Notes: a model not told the origin generated them from the sequence alone. Positions 47,187 through 59,379 are shown, numbered from the stretch's first letter. The stretch is DNA of 64,000 bases from Solenopsis invicta (GCF_016802725.1 NC_052676.1:6403433-6467432); one strand, 5' to 3'. A program made the numbers and translations.

Positions 47187-50108
47187 ATGATGTCGAAACG
47201 TTTTAAAAAACACATTTCGGAATTGAGTAATCGTCAGTTCCGCCGTCGCATAACAAGTGAAACGGAAAAAGTGATGAGATGTATTTTCGAGAACATAAAA
47301 GATAATGATGATTATGATGAGAGATGAAGAAACAAGAAAAGGTATAATTTTTGCAATATTATTTTATTGTAAAATTATTTGTATTATGTATGAAACAATT
47401 TATTTCATCCTATGGAAGTGTTATTTTAAAAAGAAAATTATATTAAAATTATTTGTATTAACAAGCAATTAAAACATTTTTATTTTGTAATAAAAGTAAC
47501 ACAATTATTAATAACGTTTTTCTGCAATTATTTAACACAGAATAAAAATTTATACAATTTAATGGTATTTTTATACATTTATAATTATTGTATCAGAAAA
47601 TACTGATTTTAAATGTTATAAATATGCAGATAATATATAAAATATTTTAATTTCTTATTACATAAATATTATAGGCATCTTAAATATTCCGGGAAGTTCA
47701 TGAAGTTTACTTCAATATTAAAAATATTTTAGTGAAAATATTTATATATCATGTAACATGTATTATTTTAGCACAATATATTTCAAATAAGAAGTATAAT
47801 GTAGAAAAGCAATATTAATTTAAGTGTTTTATTTTAAAATATTTATAAAAAATATTTTTATGATATTAAATATGTTTTGAAATATTCTCACAATATCTTG
47901 TATAATATTATATTTTTGTAATATTGCTTAAATGTTGTATATACATTTTGCAATATTATGCGCTATTATGGATGCTAAAGAATTTATTAATTGTAATCCA
48001 TTATTATATTTTTTTCAGAATTGCTCGATTTGTACGAAGAACAATGTACTGTTACGACTGAATCATTACATAGACCAGGCTCTTCTAAACAAGATCCATT
48101 TGATAGATTTTTACAGCATCAGAATCAATGTGAAAATAAATTCGAAGAAATAGTAGATATATTTGATGAAGAAAATTGTCATATTGATATAAATTGTCTA
48201 GATTCGGATGATAATCCAATTGATTCAGATATTGAATGCTTTAATAATACAGATGATACAACAGTAGTGACACCATATCTTCCTGAATACGAAAATGTGA
48301 TGAGTGAAACGGAGTGTTCTACAAAAGAGCATAAAAATAAAGAGATCGAGAATACAAAAGAATTTTTAAGAAATTGGAAACTGAGGAATAATATTTGTCA
48401 TACAGCTGTGACTGAGTTGTTACATCATTTCAAATTGCACTCTTGTTTTCAAACTTTACCAATACAATCAAAGACATTGATGAATACTCCTCGCAATAAA
48501 GTAAATATCATATCCATGGTACCAGGTAGATATATACACATAGGTTTACAAAAAGGAATTACAGAAACAATTTTAAATACAAACAAAGAATTATTTCTCA
48601 GTGGAATAGAAATATCAATTTTCATAGATGGTATTCCGTTATTCAAATCAAGTGCATCATTGTGGCCTATTGTAGGTTCTGTAAAAAATACTAGTGATAT
48701 TTTTCTTATTGGAGCTTATTACGGTCCTGAAAAGCCATATGATAGTAATCTTTATTTAAGTGCTACTGTAAATGATATTAAAGATGTATGTCAAAATGGT
48801 ATAACAATTGAAGGATTACATTATAACTGTCGAATTGTTTCTGTTATAGCTGATGCACCAGCAAAATCATATATTTTAAATGTCAAAGGTCACTGCGGAT
48901 ATTATAGTTGTACTAAATGCCATGTAAAAGGCAAATATGCTCATAGGCGCGTTTATATGTTAAATAATCATGAACAATTGCGAAATGATTTTGAATTTAA
49001 AAATAAAACTGATCCTAATTATCATTTAGGGCATAGTATTTTGACAGACATTCCGGATTTTGATATTGTTAATCAAATTCCTTTGGAATACATGCACTTA
49101 ATATGCCTCGGTGTTATGCGTAAACTCTTATATTTATGGTTAAGTAAATCAAAACAACCATATTCTTTAAATGCTCAAAGTATACAACGTTTATCCGTTT
49201 TGTTTGAAAACATTGCATCGTTTGTTCCTAACGAATTTTCACGTAAACCTCGATCGTTACAATTAGTTAAATATTTTAAAGCAACCGAATACAGATTATT
49301 GCTTTTATATACCGGTCCTGTTGTTTTAAAAAACATTTTAGATAAAAATTTGTTTAACCATTTCTTGGTTTTACACGTATCTGTACGAATTCTGTGTAGT
49401 GATGATTATAGTCAGTACATCGAATATGCAGGTCAACTGTTAGAAAAATTTGTGGATGCAATGCCACATTTGTATCATGAATCTTTTGTATCGCATAATG
49501 TACATGGATTGATACACGTTATACAAGATGTAAAAACATTTGGACCATTAGACAATTACAGTGCATTTAAATATGAAAATTTTTTACAGCATCTAAAACG
49601 AGTAGTCAAAAAGTATGCGCAACCTTTAGAACAATTGTATAATCGGTATCATGAAATTAAATCTAACGTGAAAAGGACTGATTATCGTACAACTAAACTT
49701 GTAGTCAGCGAATCGCAAAATACTTATTGTATTTTGCCCAATGGAAAAAGAGCACCTTTGTATACAGAAGCTATTTCAATTAATTATCGTTTTCGAGTAA
49801 ATACTATCAATGATAATTGTTGTATATTGACAAATGGAGACATTGTACAAATAACAAAATTTTCTTACGACTTTGAGAAGGAAGAATTAATCATTTGTGG
49901 GAAAAGATACGAGCGAAAAGATAATTTATTTACAATCCCATGTGAATCTTCTTTACTCCAAATTTATGTGGTTTCTCAGCTTTCGCAAGAAAAAATGTGG
50001 CCATTGAACAAAATTAAAAATAAAATGTTCGTATTACCGTATAAAAACAAATTCGTTGTATTACCATTGCTGCATAACGAACATAATACAGAAAAATTTA
50101 TTTTGTAA
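47187..50108 (+). pseudogene. Tnp2-type transposase, left copy, first exon frameshifted
   Basis: Exon 1 47,187-47,341 and exon 2 48,019-50,108. Exon 2 codes the same 695 residues as the right copy with no difference found. Exon 1 lacks two bases after GATTATGATGA, so the frame meets TGA seven bases on (GAG AGA TGA) instead of reading DDRDEETRK. A protein starting inside exon 2 would have to use a later ATG (first at MSETECS) and lose the basic N-terminus. Catalytic motifs are described in the right-copy entry. Confidence 0.88.
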
Positions 50109-50356
50109 TATGTATGTTGTAATAGGTATATAATATGTATAAAATTTGTACATTTGTATTAAAATAAAAATATTGGAATATATATTTTATGGCATATTAT
50201 TATTTATTGTAATAAAAAATTTTGATTAAACAATTTATTAAATAAAAATATTTTAAATATAGATTAATTTTCATTAAAAAAATAAAATCTGATATCCCAG
50301 GAATGTTATATGAACGTCAATTTTGGACCAGAATAATATTCTAAGAACATTTTTTT

Positions 50357-50497
50357 AATATTTCGCGGATATTAAAATAATATTCCACGGATATTAAAAT
50401 AATATTTCACAGATGTTAAAGTAATATTCTACGGATATTAAAATAATATTTCGCGGATATTAAAATAATATTCCATGGACATTAAAATAATATTTGT
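50357..50497. repeat. 22-bp subterminal tandem repeats, transposase end (left copy)
   Basis: About six units of consensus ATATTAAAATAATATTYCRYGG in direct tandem, 150-290 bp inside the element end. Mirror at 51,032-51,172. Likely transposase-binding sites by analogy with Tnp2/TNPD-type elements. Confidence 0.8.
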
Positions 50498-50649
50498 AAA
50501 ATATTATATGAAGTGGACATATAACATCCACAGAATAGTCCCAAGATATTAAAAAATATTATATCATATTCTCGGAATATTACAATAATATTATTTTAAT
50601 TTTTAATAATATTCATATAATATTCCAGGAATATTATGCGCTTATAGGG

Positions 50650-50879
50650 ACACAATCGACTCTCTGGGGAGCTATTACGGTTCTTACAAAAGTGAGCAAC
50701 TTCACTAGTTGACTAATGAAGTTATAAATATTCTAGTAAATTTACTCATTTTAATAATGTTTATTTTGTTTTAAGAACCGTAATAGTCCCCTTGGAGTAG
50801 ATTTATAACCACTTAGTATTAATATTATATAATATTTTAGGAATATTATTTAAAATGGATTGCACTATTTCTTTAATAC
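50650..50879. other. 230-bp spacer at the centre of the 17.2-kb palindrome
   Basis: Separates the two element copies. It has its own inverted repeat, CTATTACGGTTCTTA at 50,672-50,686 against TAAGAACCGTAATAG at 50,772-50,786, and no ORF. Its right end (ATAATATTTTAGGAATATTATTTA) resembles the element's subterminal sequence. Confidence 0.85.
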
Positions 50880-51031
50880 CCCTATAAGCGCATAATATTC
50901 CTGGAATATTATATGAATATTATTAAAAATTAAAATAATATTATTGTAATATTCCGAGAATATGATATAATATTTTTTAATATCTTGGGACTATTCTGTG
51001 GATGTTATATGTCCACTTCATATAATATTTT

Positions 51032-51172
51032 ACAAATATTATTTTAATGTCCATGGAATATTATTTTAATATCCGCGAAATATTATTTTAATATCCGTAG
51101 AATATTACTTTAACATCTGTGAAATATTATTTTAATATCCGTGGAATATTATTTTAATATCCGCGAAATATT
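51032..51172. repeat. 22-bp subterminal tandem repeats, transposase end (right copy)
   Basis: Complementary mirror of 50,357-50,497, reading CCRYGRAATATTATTTTAAT units on the plus strand. Confidence 0.8.
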
Positions 51173-51420
51173 AAAAAAATGTTCTTAGAATATTATTCTG
51201 GTCCAAAATTGACGTTCATATAACATTCCTGGGATATCAGATTTTATTTTTTTAATGAAAATTAATCTATATTTAAAATATTTTTATTTAATAAATTGTT
51301 TAATCAAAATTTTTTATTACAATAAATAATAATATGCCATAAAATATATATTCCAATATTTTTATTTTAATACAAATGTACAAATTTTATACATATTATA
51401 TACCTATTACAACATACATA

Positions 51421-54343
51421 TTACAAAATAAATTTCTCTGTATTATGTTCGTTATGCAGCAATGGTAATACAACGAATTTGTTTTTATACGGTAATACGA
51501 ACATTTTATTTTTAATTTTGTTCAATGGCCACATTTTTTCTTGCGAAAGCTGAGAAACCACATAAATTTGGAGTAAAGAAGATTCACATGGGATTGTAAA
51601 TAAATTATCTTTTCGCTCGTATCTTTTCCCACAAATGATTAATTCTTCCTTCTCAAAGTCGTAAGAAAATTTTGTTATTTGTACAATGTCTCCATTTGTC
51701 AATATACAACAATTATCATTAATAGTATTTACTCGAAAACGATAATTAATTGAAATAGCTTCTGTATACAAAGGTGCTCTTTTTCCATTGGGCAAAATAC
51801 AATAAGTATTTTGCGATTCGCTGACTACAAGTTTAGTTGTACGATAATCAGTCCTTTTCACGTTAGATTTAATTTCATGATACCGATTATACAATTGTTC
51901 TAAAGGTTGCGCATACTTTTTGACTACTCGTTTTAGATGCTGTAAAAAATTTTCATATTTAAATGCACTGTAATTGTCTAATGGTCCAAATGTTTTTACA
52001 TCTTGTATAACGTGTATCAATCCATGTACATTATGCGATACAAAAGATTCATGATACAAATGTGGCATTGCATCCACAAATTTTTCTAACAGTTGACCTG
52101 CATATTCGATGTACTGACTATAATCATCACTACACAGAATTCGTACAGATACGTGTAAAACCAAGAAATGGTTAAACAAATTTTTATCTAAAATGTTTTT
52201 TAAAACAACAGGACCGGTATATAAAAGCAATAATCTGTATTCGGTTGCTTTAAAATATTTAACTAATTGTAACGATCGAGGTTTACGTGAAAATTCGTTA
52301 GGAACAAACGATGCAATGTTTTCAAACAAAACGGATAAACGTTGTATACTTTGAGCATTTAAAGAATATGGTTGTTTTGATTTACTTAACCATAAATATA
52401 AGAGTTTACGCATAACACCGAGGCATATTAAGTGCATGTATTCCAAAGGAATTTGATTAACAATATCAAAATCCGGAATGTCTGTCAAAATACTATGCCC
52501 TAAATGATAATTAGGATCAGTTTTATTTTTAAATTCAAAATCATTTCGCAATTGTTCATGATTATTTAACATATAAACGCGCCTATGAGCATATTTGCCT
52601 TTTACATGGCATTTAGTACAACTATAATATCCGCAGTGACCTTTGACATTTAAAATATATGATTTTGCTGGTGCATCAGCTATAACAGAAACAATTCGAC
52701 AGTTATAATGTAATCCTTCAATTGTTATACCATTTTGACATACATCTTTAATATCATTTACAGTAGCACTTAAATAAAGATTACTATCATATGGCTTTTC
52801 AGGACCGTAATAAGCTCCAATAAGAAAAATATCACTAGTATTTTTTACAGAACCTACAATAGGCCACAATGATGCACTTGATTTGAATAACGGAATACCA
52901 TCTATGAAAATTGATATTTCTATTCCACTGAGAAATAATTCTTTGTTTGTATTTAAAATTGTTTCTGTAATTCCTTTTTGTAAACCTATGTGTATATATC
53001 TACCTGGTACCATGGATATGATATTTACTTTATTGCGAGGAGTATTCATCAATGTCTTTGATTGTATTGGTAAAGTTTGAAAACAAGAGTGCAATTTGAA
53101 ATGATGTAACAACTCAGTCACAGCTGTATGACAAATATTATTCCTCAGTTTCCAATTTCTTAAAAATTCTTTTGTATTCTCGATCTCTTTATTTTTATGC
53201 TCTTTTGTAGAACACTCCGTTTCACTCATCACATTTTCGTATTCAGGAAGATATGGTGTCACTACTGTTGTATCATCTGTATTATTAAAGCATTCAATAT
53301 CTGAATCAATTGGATTATCATCCGAATCTAGACAATTTATATCAATATGACAATTTTCTTCATCAAATATATCTACTATTTCTTCGAATTTATTTTCACA
53401 TTGATTCTGATGCTGTAAAAATCTATCAAATGGATCTTGTTTAGAAGAGCCTGGTCTATGTAATGATTCAGTCGTAACAGTACATTGTTCTTCGTACAAA
53501 TCGAGCAATTCTGAAAAAAATATAATAATGGATTACAATTAATAAATTCTTTAGCATCCATAATAGCGCATAATATTGCAAAATGTAATACAACATTTAA
53601 GCAATATTACAAAAATATAATATTATACAAGATATTGTGAGAATATTTCAAAACATATTTAATATCATAAAAATATTTTTTATAAATATTTTAAAATAAA
53701 ACACTTAAATTAATATTGCTTTTCTACATTATACTTCTTATTTGAAATATATTGTGCTAAAATAATACATGTTACATGATATATAAATATTTTCACTAAA
53801 ATATTTTTAATATTGAAGTAAACTTCATGAACTTTCCGGAATATTTAAGATGCCTATAATATTTATGTAATAAGAAATTAAAATATTTTATATATTATCT
53901 GCATATTTATAACATTTAAAATCAGTATTTTCTGATACAATAATTATAAATGTATAAAAATACCATTAAATTGTATAAATTTTTATTCTGTGTTAAATAA
54001 TTGCAGAAAAACGTTATTAATAATTGTGTTACTTTTATTACAAAATAAAAATGTTTTAATTGCTTGTTAATACAAATAATTTTAATATAATTTTCTTTTT
54101 AAAATAACACTTCCATAGGATGAAATAAATTGTTTCATACATAATACAAATAATTTTACAATAAAATAATATTGCAAAAATTATACCTTTTCTTGTTTCT
54201 TCATCTCTATCATCATAATCATCATTATCTTTTATGTTCTCGAAAATACATCTCATCACTTTTTCCGTTTCACTTGTTATGCGACGGCGGAACTGACGAT
54301 TACTCAATTCCGAAATGTGTTTTTTAAAACGTTTCGACATCAT
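51421..54343 (-). CDS. Tnp2/Transposase_21-type transposase, two exons, intact
   Basis: Exon 1 54,343-54,187 and exon 2 53,510-51,421 (minus) join in frame (AAAG/GTATAA ... TTTTTTCAG/AATTGC) to give 748 residues from MMSKRF; an ATG at 54,370 is an alternative. The basic N-terminus is followed by an acidic linker (40-155). The core has the Tnp2 signature: FIDGIPLFKSS-SLWPI (Asp256), IADAPAKS (Asp331), a zinc-knuckle-like HCGYYSCTKCHVKG (about 344-357), TDIPDFDIV and LEYMHLICLGVMRKLLYLWL (Glu409 in the place of the usual D/E-YMH). These acidic residues fit an RNase H-like DDE active site for cut-and-paste transposition in the nucleus; family from motif recognition, chemistry from the family. 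Divergent from the DUF4806 gene across the 1.6-kb palindromic spacer. Confidence 0.88.
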
Positions 54344-54989
54344 ACAAGTTATCCGGCAATATATACTCAATTGACAAAACGTTATCCTGTTACATTTTTA
54401 TCTAATATTAAATTAAAATGTTAAGAGAGTGAGATTTCATTGTAAAAACAAAATCATAATGTAATTTCCAAAATGTAAGTTTTACTTAAAATAAATAAAA
54501 TAGCAAATTTAATATCAAAAAAATTGAAACTTTGTGGTTGCAAATTTAAATACTTACGCCGCGCTGTCCGCAAATTTAAATAATCGGATAAAAAATTCAT
54601 CATTTACATTTATATGTTTTAAAAACAATGTGATAAACAAAATATCAACAACATATTTGTCTTATTATTAGAAAGAAAGAAATATACTCTCAAAGGGATA
54701 AATTTTTGCTTGGCATTATAATTATTTAAATTTGAAACTACGAAGTTTTCATTATTTTAATATACTATTTTATTTATTTCAACTAAAATCTACATTTTTG
54801 AGATTATGTTATGATCTTGTTATGAAAACGAGAATAATGGATAAACGCTAGTGCGATTATCCATTTTACATGTCATAAATAATTATTATATTATAATTAT
54901 TATATTACAATTATACCTATATGTACTATAGTAGTACTTATATACTTACGACACTTATAATGCAAATTGATTTGAATTAATTTTGCTTT

Positions 54990-55234
54990 CAAAATCTTTT
55001 AATTAAATTGATACTTTGTACTGTATTTACAACGGATGGCCAAAATGTATACTCCTTGTCATCAGTTAATCATTGTTTCGGTACTATAATCAAGCCATTG
55101 TTCAATAAAATTATGTAAAATATGTCGCTTTTTTCTTTTTCTAAAAAAGATGATAAAAATATGTGCGCATGCTGCTAACATTTTGCTTATTGGACTATTT
55201 CATACAATGTAGTACTTAGCAATACGACATTCAT
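54990..55234 (-). pseudogene. decayed inverted copy of DUF4806-gene exons 1 and 2 (right element)
   Basis: Mirror of 46,296-46,540, with the same mutated donor and the same TGG-to-TGA change. Confidence 0.75.
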
Positions 55235-55756
55235 AATGCTAATTGATTACATTACAGTACTTAATTACTATTAATGTACTACTATTATAATTAGCCTACG
55301 CTGCAGAACATGTGACCACGTGGCATTAGATATTATAAATACGTGGCACCGTATTTCTAGATTTTTCCTTTGTCGAACGGAATTTCACTGTGTACATACT
55401 ACTAACTAGCTTATGCTGAACTGTGCTGAACAACGTGTGTCACGTGTGTGCTGAGCAGCCAAGTGTAGTGTTGCCTTTACCAGCCATGCGCTGGCCGCGC
55501 TGTCCATGGAGGGGACTAGCTCCCAGTGATATCGTTGAGGCGCCAATTTGAACCACCGAGTGCAGAAGAAACTGCACCCGCTGGTGGAGAGAGAATGCCG
55601 CGGGTGCTGTTCCTTCTGCACTCGATGGCTGCAAATTGGCGCCTCAACGGCATTACTGCTAGCTCCCCTCCATGGACAGCGCGGCCGGCGCATGGCTGGT
55701 AAAGGCAACACTACATTGGCTGCTCAGCACACACGTTGTTCAGCATAGGCTACTTA

Positions 55757-55894
55757 TGGCTCTGGCAGACCAGCGCGATTTGCGACACGCGACGCGCGAT
55801 TATCCAATAGGCGTTTACAATTTTTTGAAAAGACGTACGCCTATTGGATAATCGCACGTCGCGTGTCGCAAATCGCGCTGATCTGCCAGAGCCA
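55757..55894. mobile_element. 138-bp hairpin MITE inside right copy
   Basis: Mirror of 45,636-45,773 with the same arms TGGCTCTGGCAGACCAGCGC and its complement. Confidence 0.8.
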
Positions 55895-55975
55895 TTAGTA
55901 GTACACAGTGAAATTCCGTTCGACAAAGGAAAAGTCTAGAAATACTTTTCCACGTATTTATAATTAATTAGCATT

Positions 55976-58601
55976 ATGAGTGTCATAGGTAAGTACCACA
56001 TTGCATAAAATAACCTAAGAAGCAAAATGTTAGCATGTGCGTACATTTTTACCATTTGTTTCCAGAAAAAGTACAGAAAAATGACAAATTTTACATAGTT
56101 TTACTGAAGGATGGCTTAGTTACAGTACCGAAACAATGGTTAACAAATGACAAGAAATATACATATTGGCCATCTGATATAAATATAGCACAACGTATGA
56201 ATTTAATTAAATCTTGTGCCGAAGTAAACTTAGAATGGGAAAAATACGAGATAGAATGTAGATATGGAACAGCAGGTTTGTATTTACCCATTATCTATTC
56301 TTAAATTATGTATACCTTTATTTAGACTTGCAATAATTTCGGCCGTAAAATTAATTTAATTTAACGTGAATTTAATTATTGGTTTAATTCTTAATTTTAA
56401 TCATGCATATTCTATGCTGAATCATTGATTTATATAAATATTATTTCTGAAATATCACTCTTTATAATTGTCAAAAAATAATCTAGTAAACTCTTGTAGT
56501 TATATTTAATTTTGTACTTAAGCAGTAATATTAAAATAATAGAGCTTTAATATTGAACAATTAATATTTATTATTTGAGTAAAGAAATCTAATTTTGCAG
56601 AACATCATTAGAATATATTAATTTTTAATTTTACAATTAAATAAAATCCCGGGAAAACAAATTTATATATAATCATATAGGATCATTTATATACCATTAT
56701 ATAAGAATTATAGATGATATACGACCATACATAATTACGGTACATAATTGTATATAATTATTATAATTATATTACTTATCAGAAGCATTATACCTCCTCA
56801 TCGTGATAATCTTTATACATTGGTCTGGGACACCCTGTATATAAAATTATAATACGTAACTTACATAAAATGCTTTTCGTAAGTGATTATATTTCATATA
56901 TGATTATATATAATTACTTGACGCTACTTTATTTATTTGTAAATAATTATAACAATAAATAATTTTTTTTGGTAAAAAGAAACTTATACAAGGGCTCGAG
57001 AAAAGGAAAAATTAGCAGAGAAAATATCCGACATTAATACTGCTTCAGATGAAGAAGAAAATAAACGTAAAAGAAAATTACGCTGTAAGAAAACTTTAAC
57101 TTCTGAATCTGAAGATAATGCTTCTGATAATGAAGATGCTTCTGTTGCTGCAAAATTGCCAAAAAAAAATAAACCTTCACAATTGACGTATCCAGAACCA
57201 CCAACTTCAAAAATTATATCTGTGTCCAGTTTAAATATGGATTACATTGACACAAATAAATTAGATTCCAATAGTGAGATTGAAGAAGACATTGATGAGT
57301 ATCACAAATCAAACAATTCAAATCCTCGGAAAAATACAAGTAATAACTCTGTTGTAAAAAATTTGGCATGTAACAAAAGTCAAGAAGCTACGGGTAAAAG
57401 TTTGGCATATAACAGAAATAAAAAAGCTACGGGTAAAAATTTCATGTTTAGAATATTATTGTATAACAAATCTTATTATATAACTTAAAATTTTGTTTTC
57501 ATAAGTAATTAAAAATTTTTTCAAATATTAACTTTTTTCCAGAAACAGAAAAAAAAATTCAAAAAATTCATGATTAGTAGTTTGATAGATATTACTAATC
57601 GCTTAAAGAGTTGCGAGTGTTTGTTAAAGAAACTGCACAATTCTTCTCAACAATTGGAAAATCAGATTTATGATACTGACAACAAAATCTTGGATGAAAA
57701 ATTCCCCATGAAAAGTCTCGATGACGTAAGAGATATTGAACAGCAATTAAAACATGATGAGACATTTAAAAACCAAGTTGTAAGTATAGATAAACGTATT
57801 ATCCAATAATACTTGTATATTTTTTACTTATCTAGAAAAATTTGGACATTTTTTTAAGTTTTACAGTATTTCCACTTTTTTTGGAAATGTAATTGGTATA
57901 TCATTGTAAATATCCGTTATCAAAATTTATTTTTTTTACAGAAATCGGCACTTTATTTCAACTCACAAAGTACTATGAAAAAAACCGTTACGAGAATTAT
58001 GACAACATTGTTTACAAATGAAGTAGCTACAAAATTCAGTTGGACTGGACAAAAAGAAAACAAACAGAGATTTGAAACATTGATTTTATGGAAAATAATA
58101 TATGGTAAGAATAGACTTATAATTTACTTAAATTTGAAATTTTAACATCGTTTATTTATGTAAAAGTAGAGTTGTTAACATATTACAAAATATTTGATAA
58201 TGCCATTTTTTAATTTTTATAATTATTTTCCATATGAGTAAAATAAAAATTCTATTTTTTATGTAAATGTTAATACTGCTTTTCGAGATTTAAAGGAGTA
58301 AACATTTCTTGAAATATATTATAAAATTGTTAATAATGACACGTTCAAACTTTATTTTTTGCATGACACAAAATTTTATATACTTAATTTTTTCTTTGAA
58401 TTTCATTACATTTTAACAACAAAATGTATTTACATTATCAAAGTTTTAATTTATTTTTTCGTTCTATAGTTACGTTCTATGATAATTTTAGGTGTTGTAA
58501 GAAGCAAGTTCAAGGATGTCACTGAGGGGGATGTAAGCGCACCTATTAAAATTTGGTTAGCTCACGCAACGGATCGACTAAAAAACAAGAGACAAGAATG
58601 A
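55976..58601 (+). CDS. DUF4806-domain protein carried by the transposon, six exons, intact
   Basis: Exons 55,976-55,988, 56,066-56,275, 56,980-57,353, 57,543-57,779, 57,942-58,104 and 58,492-58,601 keep phase and give 368 residues; the exon 3 donor (GTT/GTAAAA) is the least certain. N-terminus MSVIEKVQKNDKFYIVLLKD with VPKQWL and YTYWPS, a pattern seen at the start of ant DUF4806 proteins. A charged low-complexity middle (KRKRK, SESEDNASDNED) is likely nuclear. A coiled-coil-like stretch (LKSCECLLKKLHNSSQQLEN) leads to the C-terminal DUF4806 features: FPMKSLDDVRDIEQQL, TLFTNEVATKFSWTGQK, and VV-SKF-DVTE--V--PIKIWL followed by AHATDRLK. Function unknown; the domain is abundant in hymenopteran repeats. 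It is inferred to be an accessory protein of this element. Alternative: a captured host gene. Confidence 0.8.
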
Positions 58602-58960
58602 TTATTTTTCTATAGCATTTAATTTAAAATTTTATGAAAAAAAAGAAGTCATGCATATACGTTTCCTTTTTTGTTTATAATTTTTGTTTATTAATATATA
58701 TCTTTGTTGTCTAATAATTTTTTTTTAATTTTTGTTTATTGAGATATACTTTAGTTGTATAATCTAAATTATAAATACCGTTTCTCAAAAAATTGTTTTT
58801 TTTTATAAAAAGATTAGAATTGTTATTCAACGAATTAAAAGTATACGAAATTATGAATAAAGATTTTATTTGATGAAAGTAATGAAATTTATAATTTTTT
58901 CCATTTGTCCATATATCCTTCATACATAGTAGCGATTACCTATCACATAACTTAATTGTT

Positions 58961-59144
58961 ATAATATTAAATAATGTTAAATAATATTACTCTTTAATTT
59001 TCAGAATATCATTATAATATTAAATAATATTAAATAATGATACTTTATAATATTGAGAATATCATTATAATGTTAGATAATATTTAAATATTATTAATAA
59101 TATTAAATAATATTACCTTTTAAATATTCAGAATATCATTATAA
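58961..59144. repeat. subterminal repeats, DUF4806-gene end (right copy)
   Basis: Mirror of 42,377-42,560. Confidence 0.65.
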
Positions 59145-59379
59145 AATATTTTTTTTCTCAAATAATATTTTAATAACATTAAATAATGTTATTTATTTAA
59201 TATTATATGGAGTGGACATATAATATTCATATAACAATCTAATCATATTCCAGGAAGATTATTTAATATTATTTAATATTATTGGTATATTCTTATATTA
59301 TTCATTTAATATTCTAAGGATATACCAAGAATATTATTTAATATCAAATAATATTACGCGCTTATAGGGACATAACTTT

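Larger units (their letters stand above)
42152..50649 (+). mobile_element. Tnp2/CACTA-like DNA transposon, left copy (8,498 bp)
   Basis: Both ends carry CCCTATAAGCGC(G/A)TAATATT in inverted orientation (42,152 and 50,649), and a second inverted block ATATGTCCACT-CATATAATATT lies about 140 bp inside each end. Inside: AT subterminal repeats, a DUF4806-type gene on the minus strand (42,920-45,554), a palindromic promoter region, and a plus-strand Tnp2 transposase (47,187-50,108). It is the mirror image of 50,880-59,369. Against that copy it has +11/-2 bp near 44,350-44,370, -2 bp near 47,325 and +1 bp near 47,937; the first two break its genes. Flanks AT and AC do not form a target-site duplication. 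Confidence 0.88.
54990..56290. repeat. nested inverted duplication of the DUF4806 promoter and first exons (right copy)
   Basis: Mirror of 45,240-46,540. The centre is the GC-rich palindrome at 55,420-55,745. The decayed inverted exon copy lies at 54,990-55,234 (minus). Start codons of the two divergent genes are at 54,343 (minus) and 55,976 (plus), so this block is the presumptive bidirectional promoter. Confidence 0.75.
50880..59369 (-). mobile_element. Tnp2/CACTA-like DNA transposon, right copy (8,490 bp), coding capacity intact
   Basis: Inverted copy of 42,152-50,649. Ends read CCCTATAAGCGCATAATATT at 50,880 and the complement of CCCTATAAGCGCGTAATATT at 59,369. Mirror coordinates sum to 101,521 near the outer end, 101,530 through the middle, 101,528 and finally 101,529 near the spacer, so only three net length changes separate the copies. 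Both genes are open here. The flanking dinucleotides AC (50,878-50,879) and AC (59,370-59,371) match, which could be a 2-bp target duplication but is expected by chance one time in sixteen. Confidence 0.88.

Noticed and set aside
47932..48153. Alternative 73-codon ORF upstream of transposase exon 2 (left copy only)
   Set aside because: It exists only because of a 1-bp insertion near 47,937 in the intron; in the right copy the frame starts later. It overlaps exon 2 in the wrong frame.
48449..48646. 65-codon antisense ORF inside the transposase (mirror 52,883-53,080)
   Set aside because: Shadow of the real coding frame; no recognisable domain.
42148..59375. Maverick/Polinton element (15-20 kb with long inverted repeats)
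   Set aside because: No polymerase B, integrase, ATPase or capsid genes; the symmetry is two complete 8.5-kb transposons, not one element with long TIRs.
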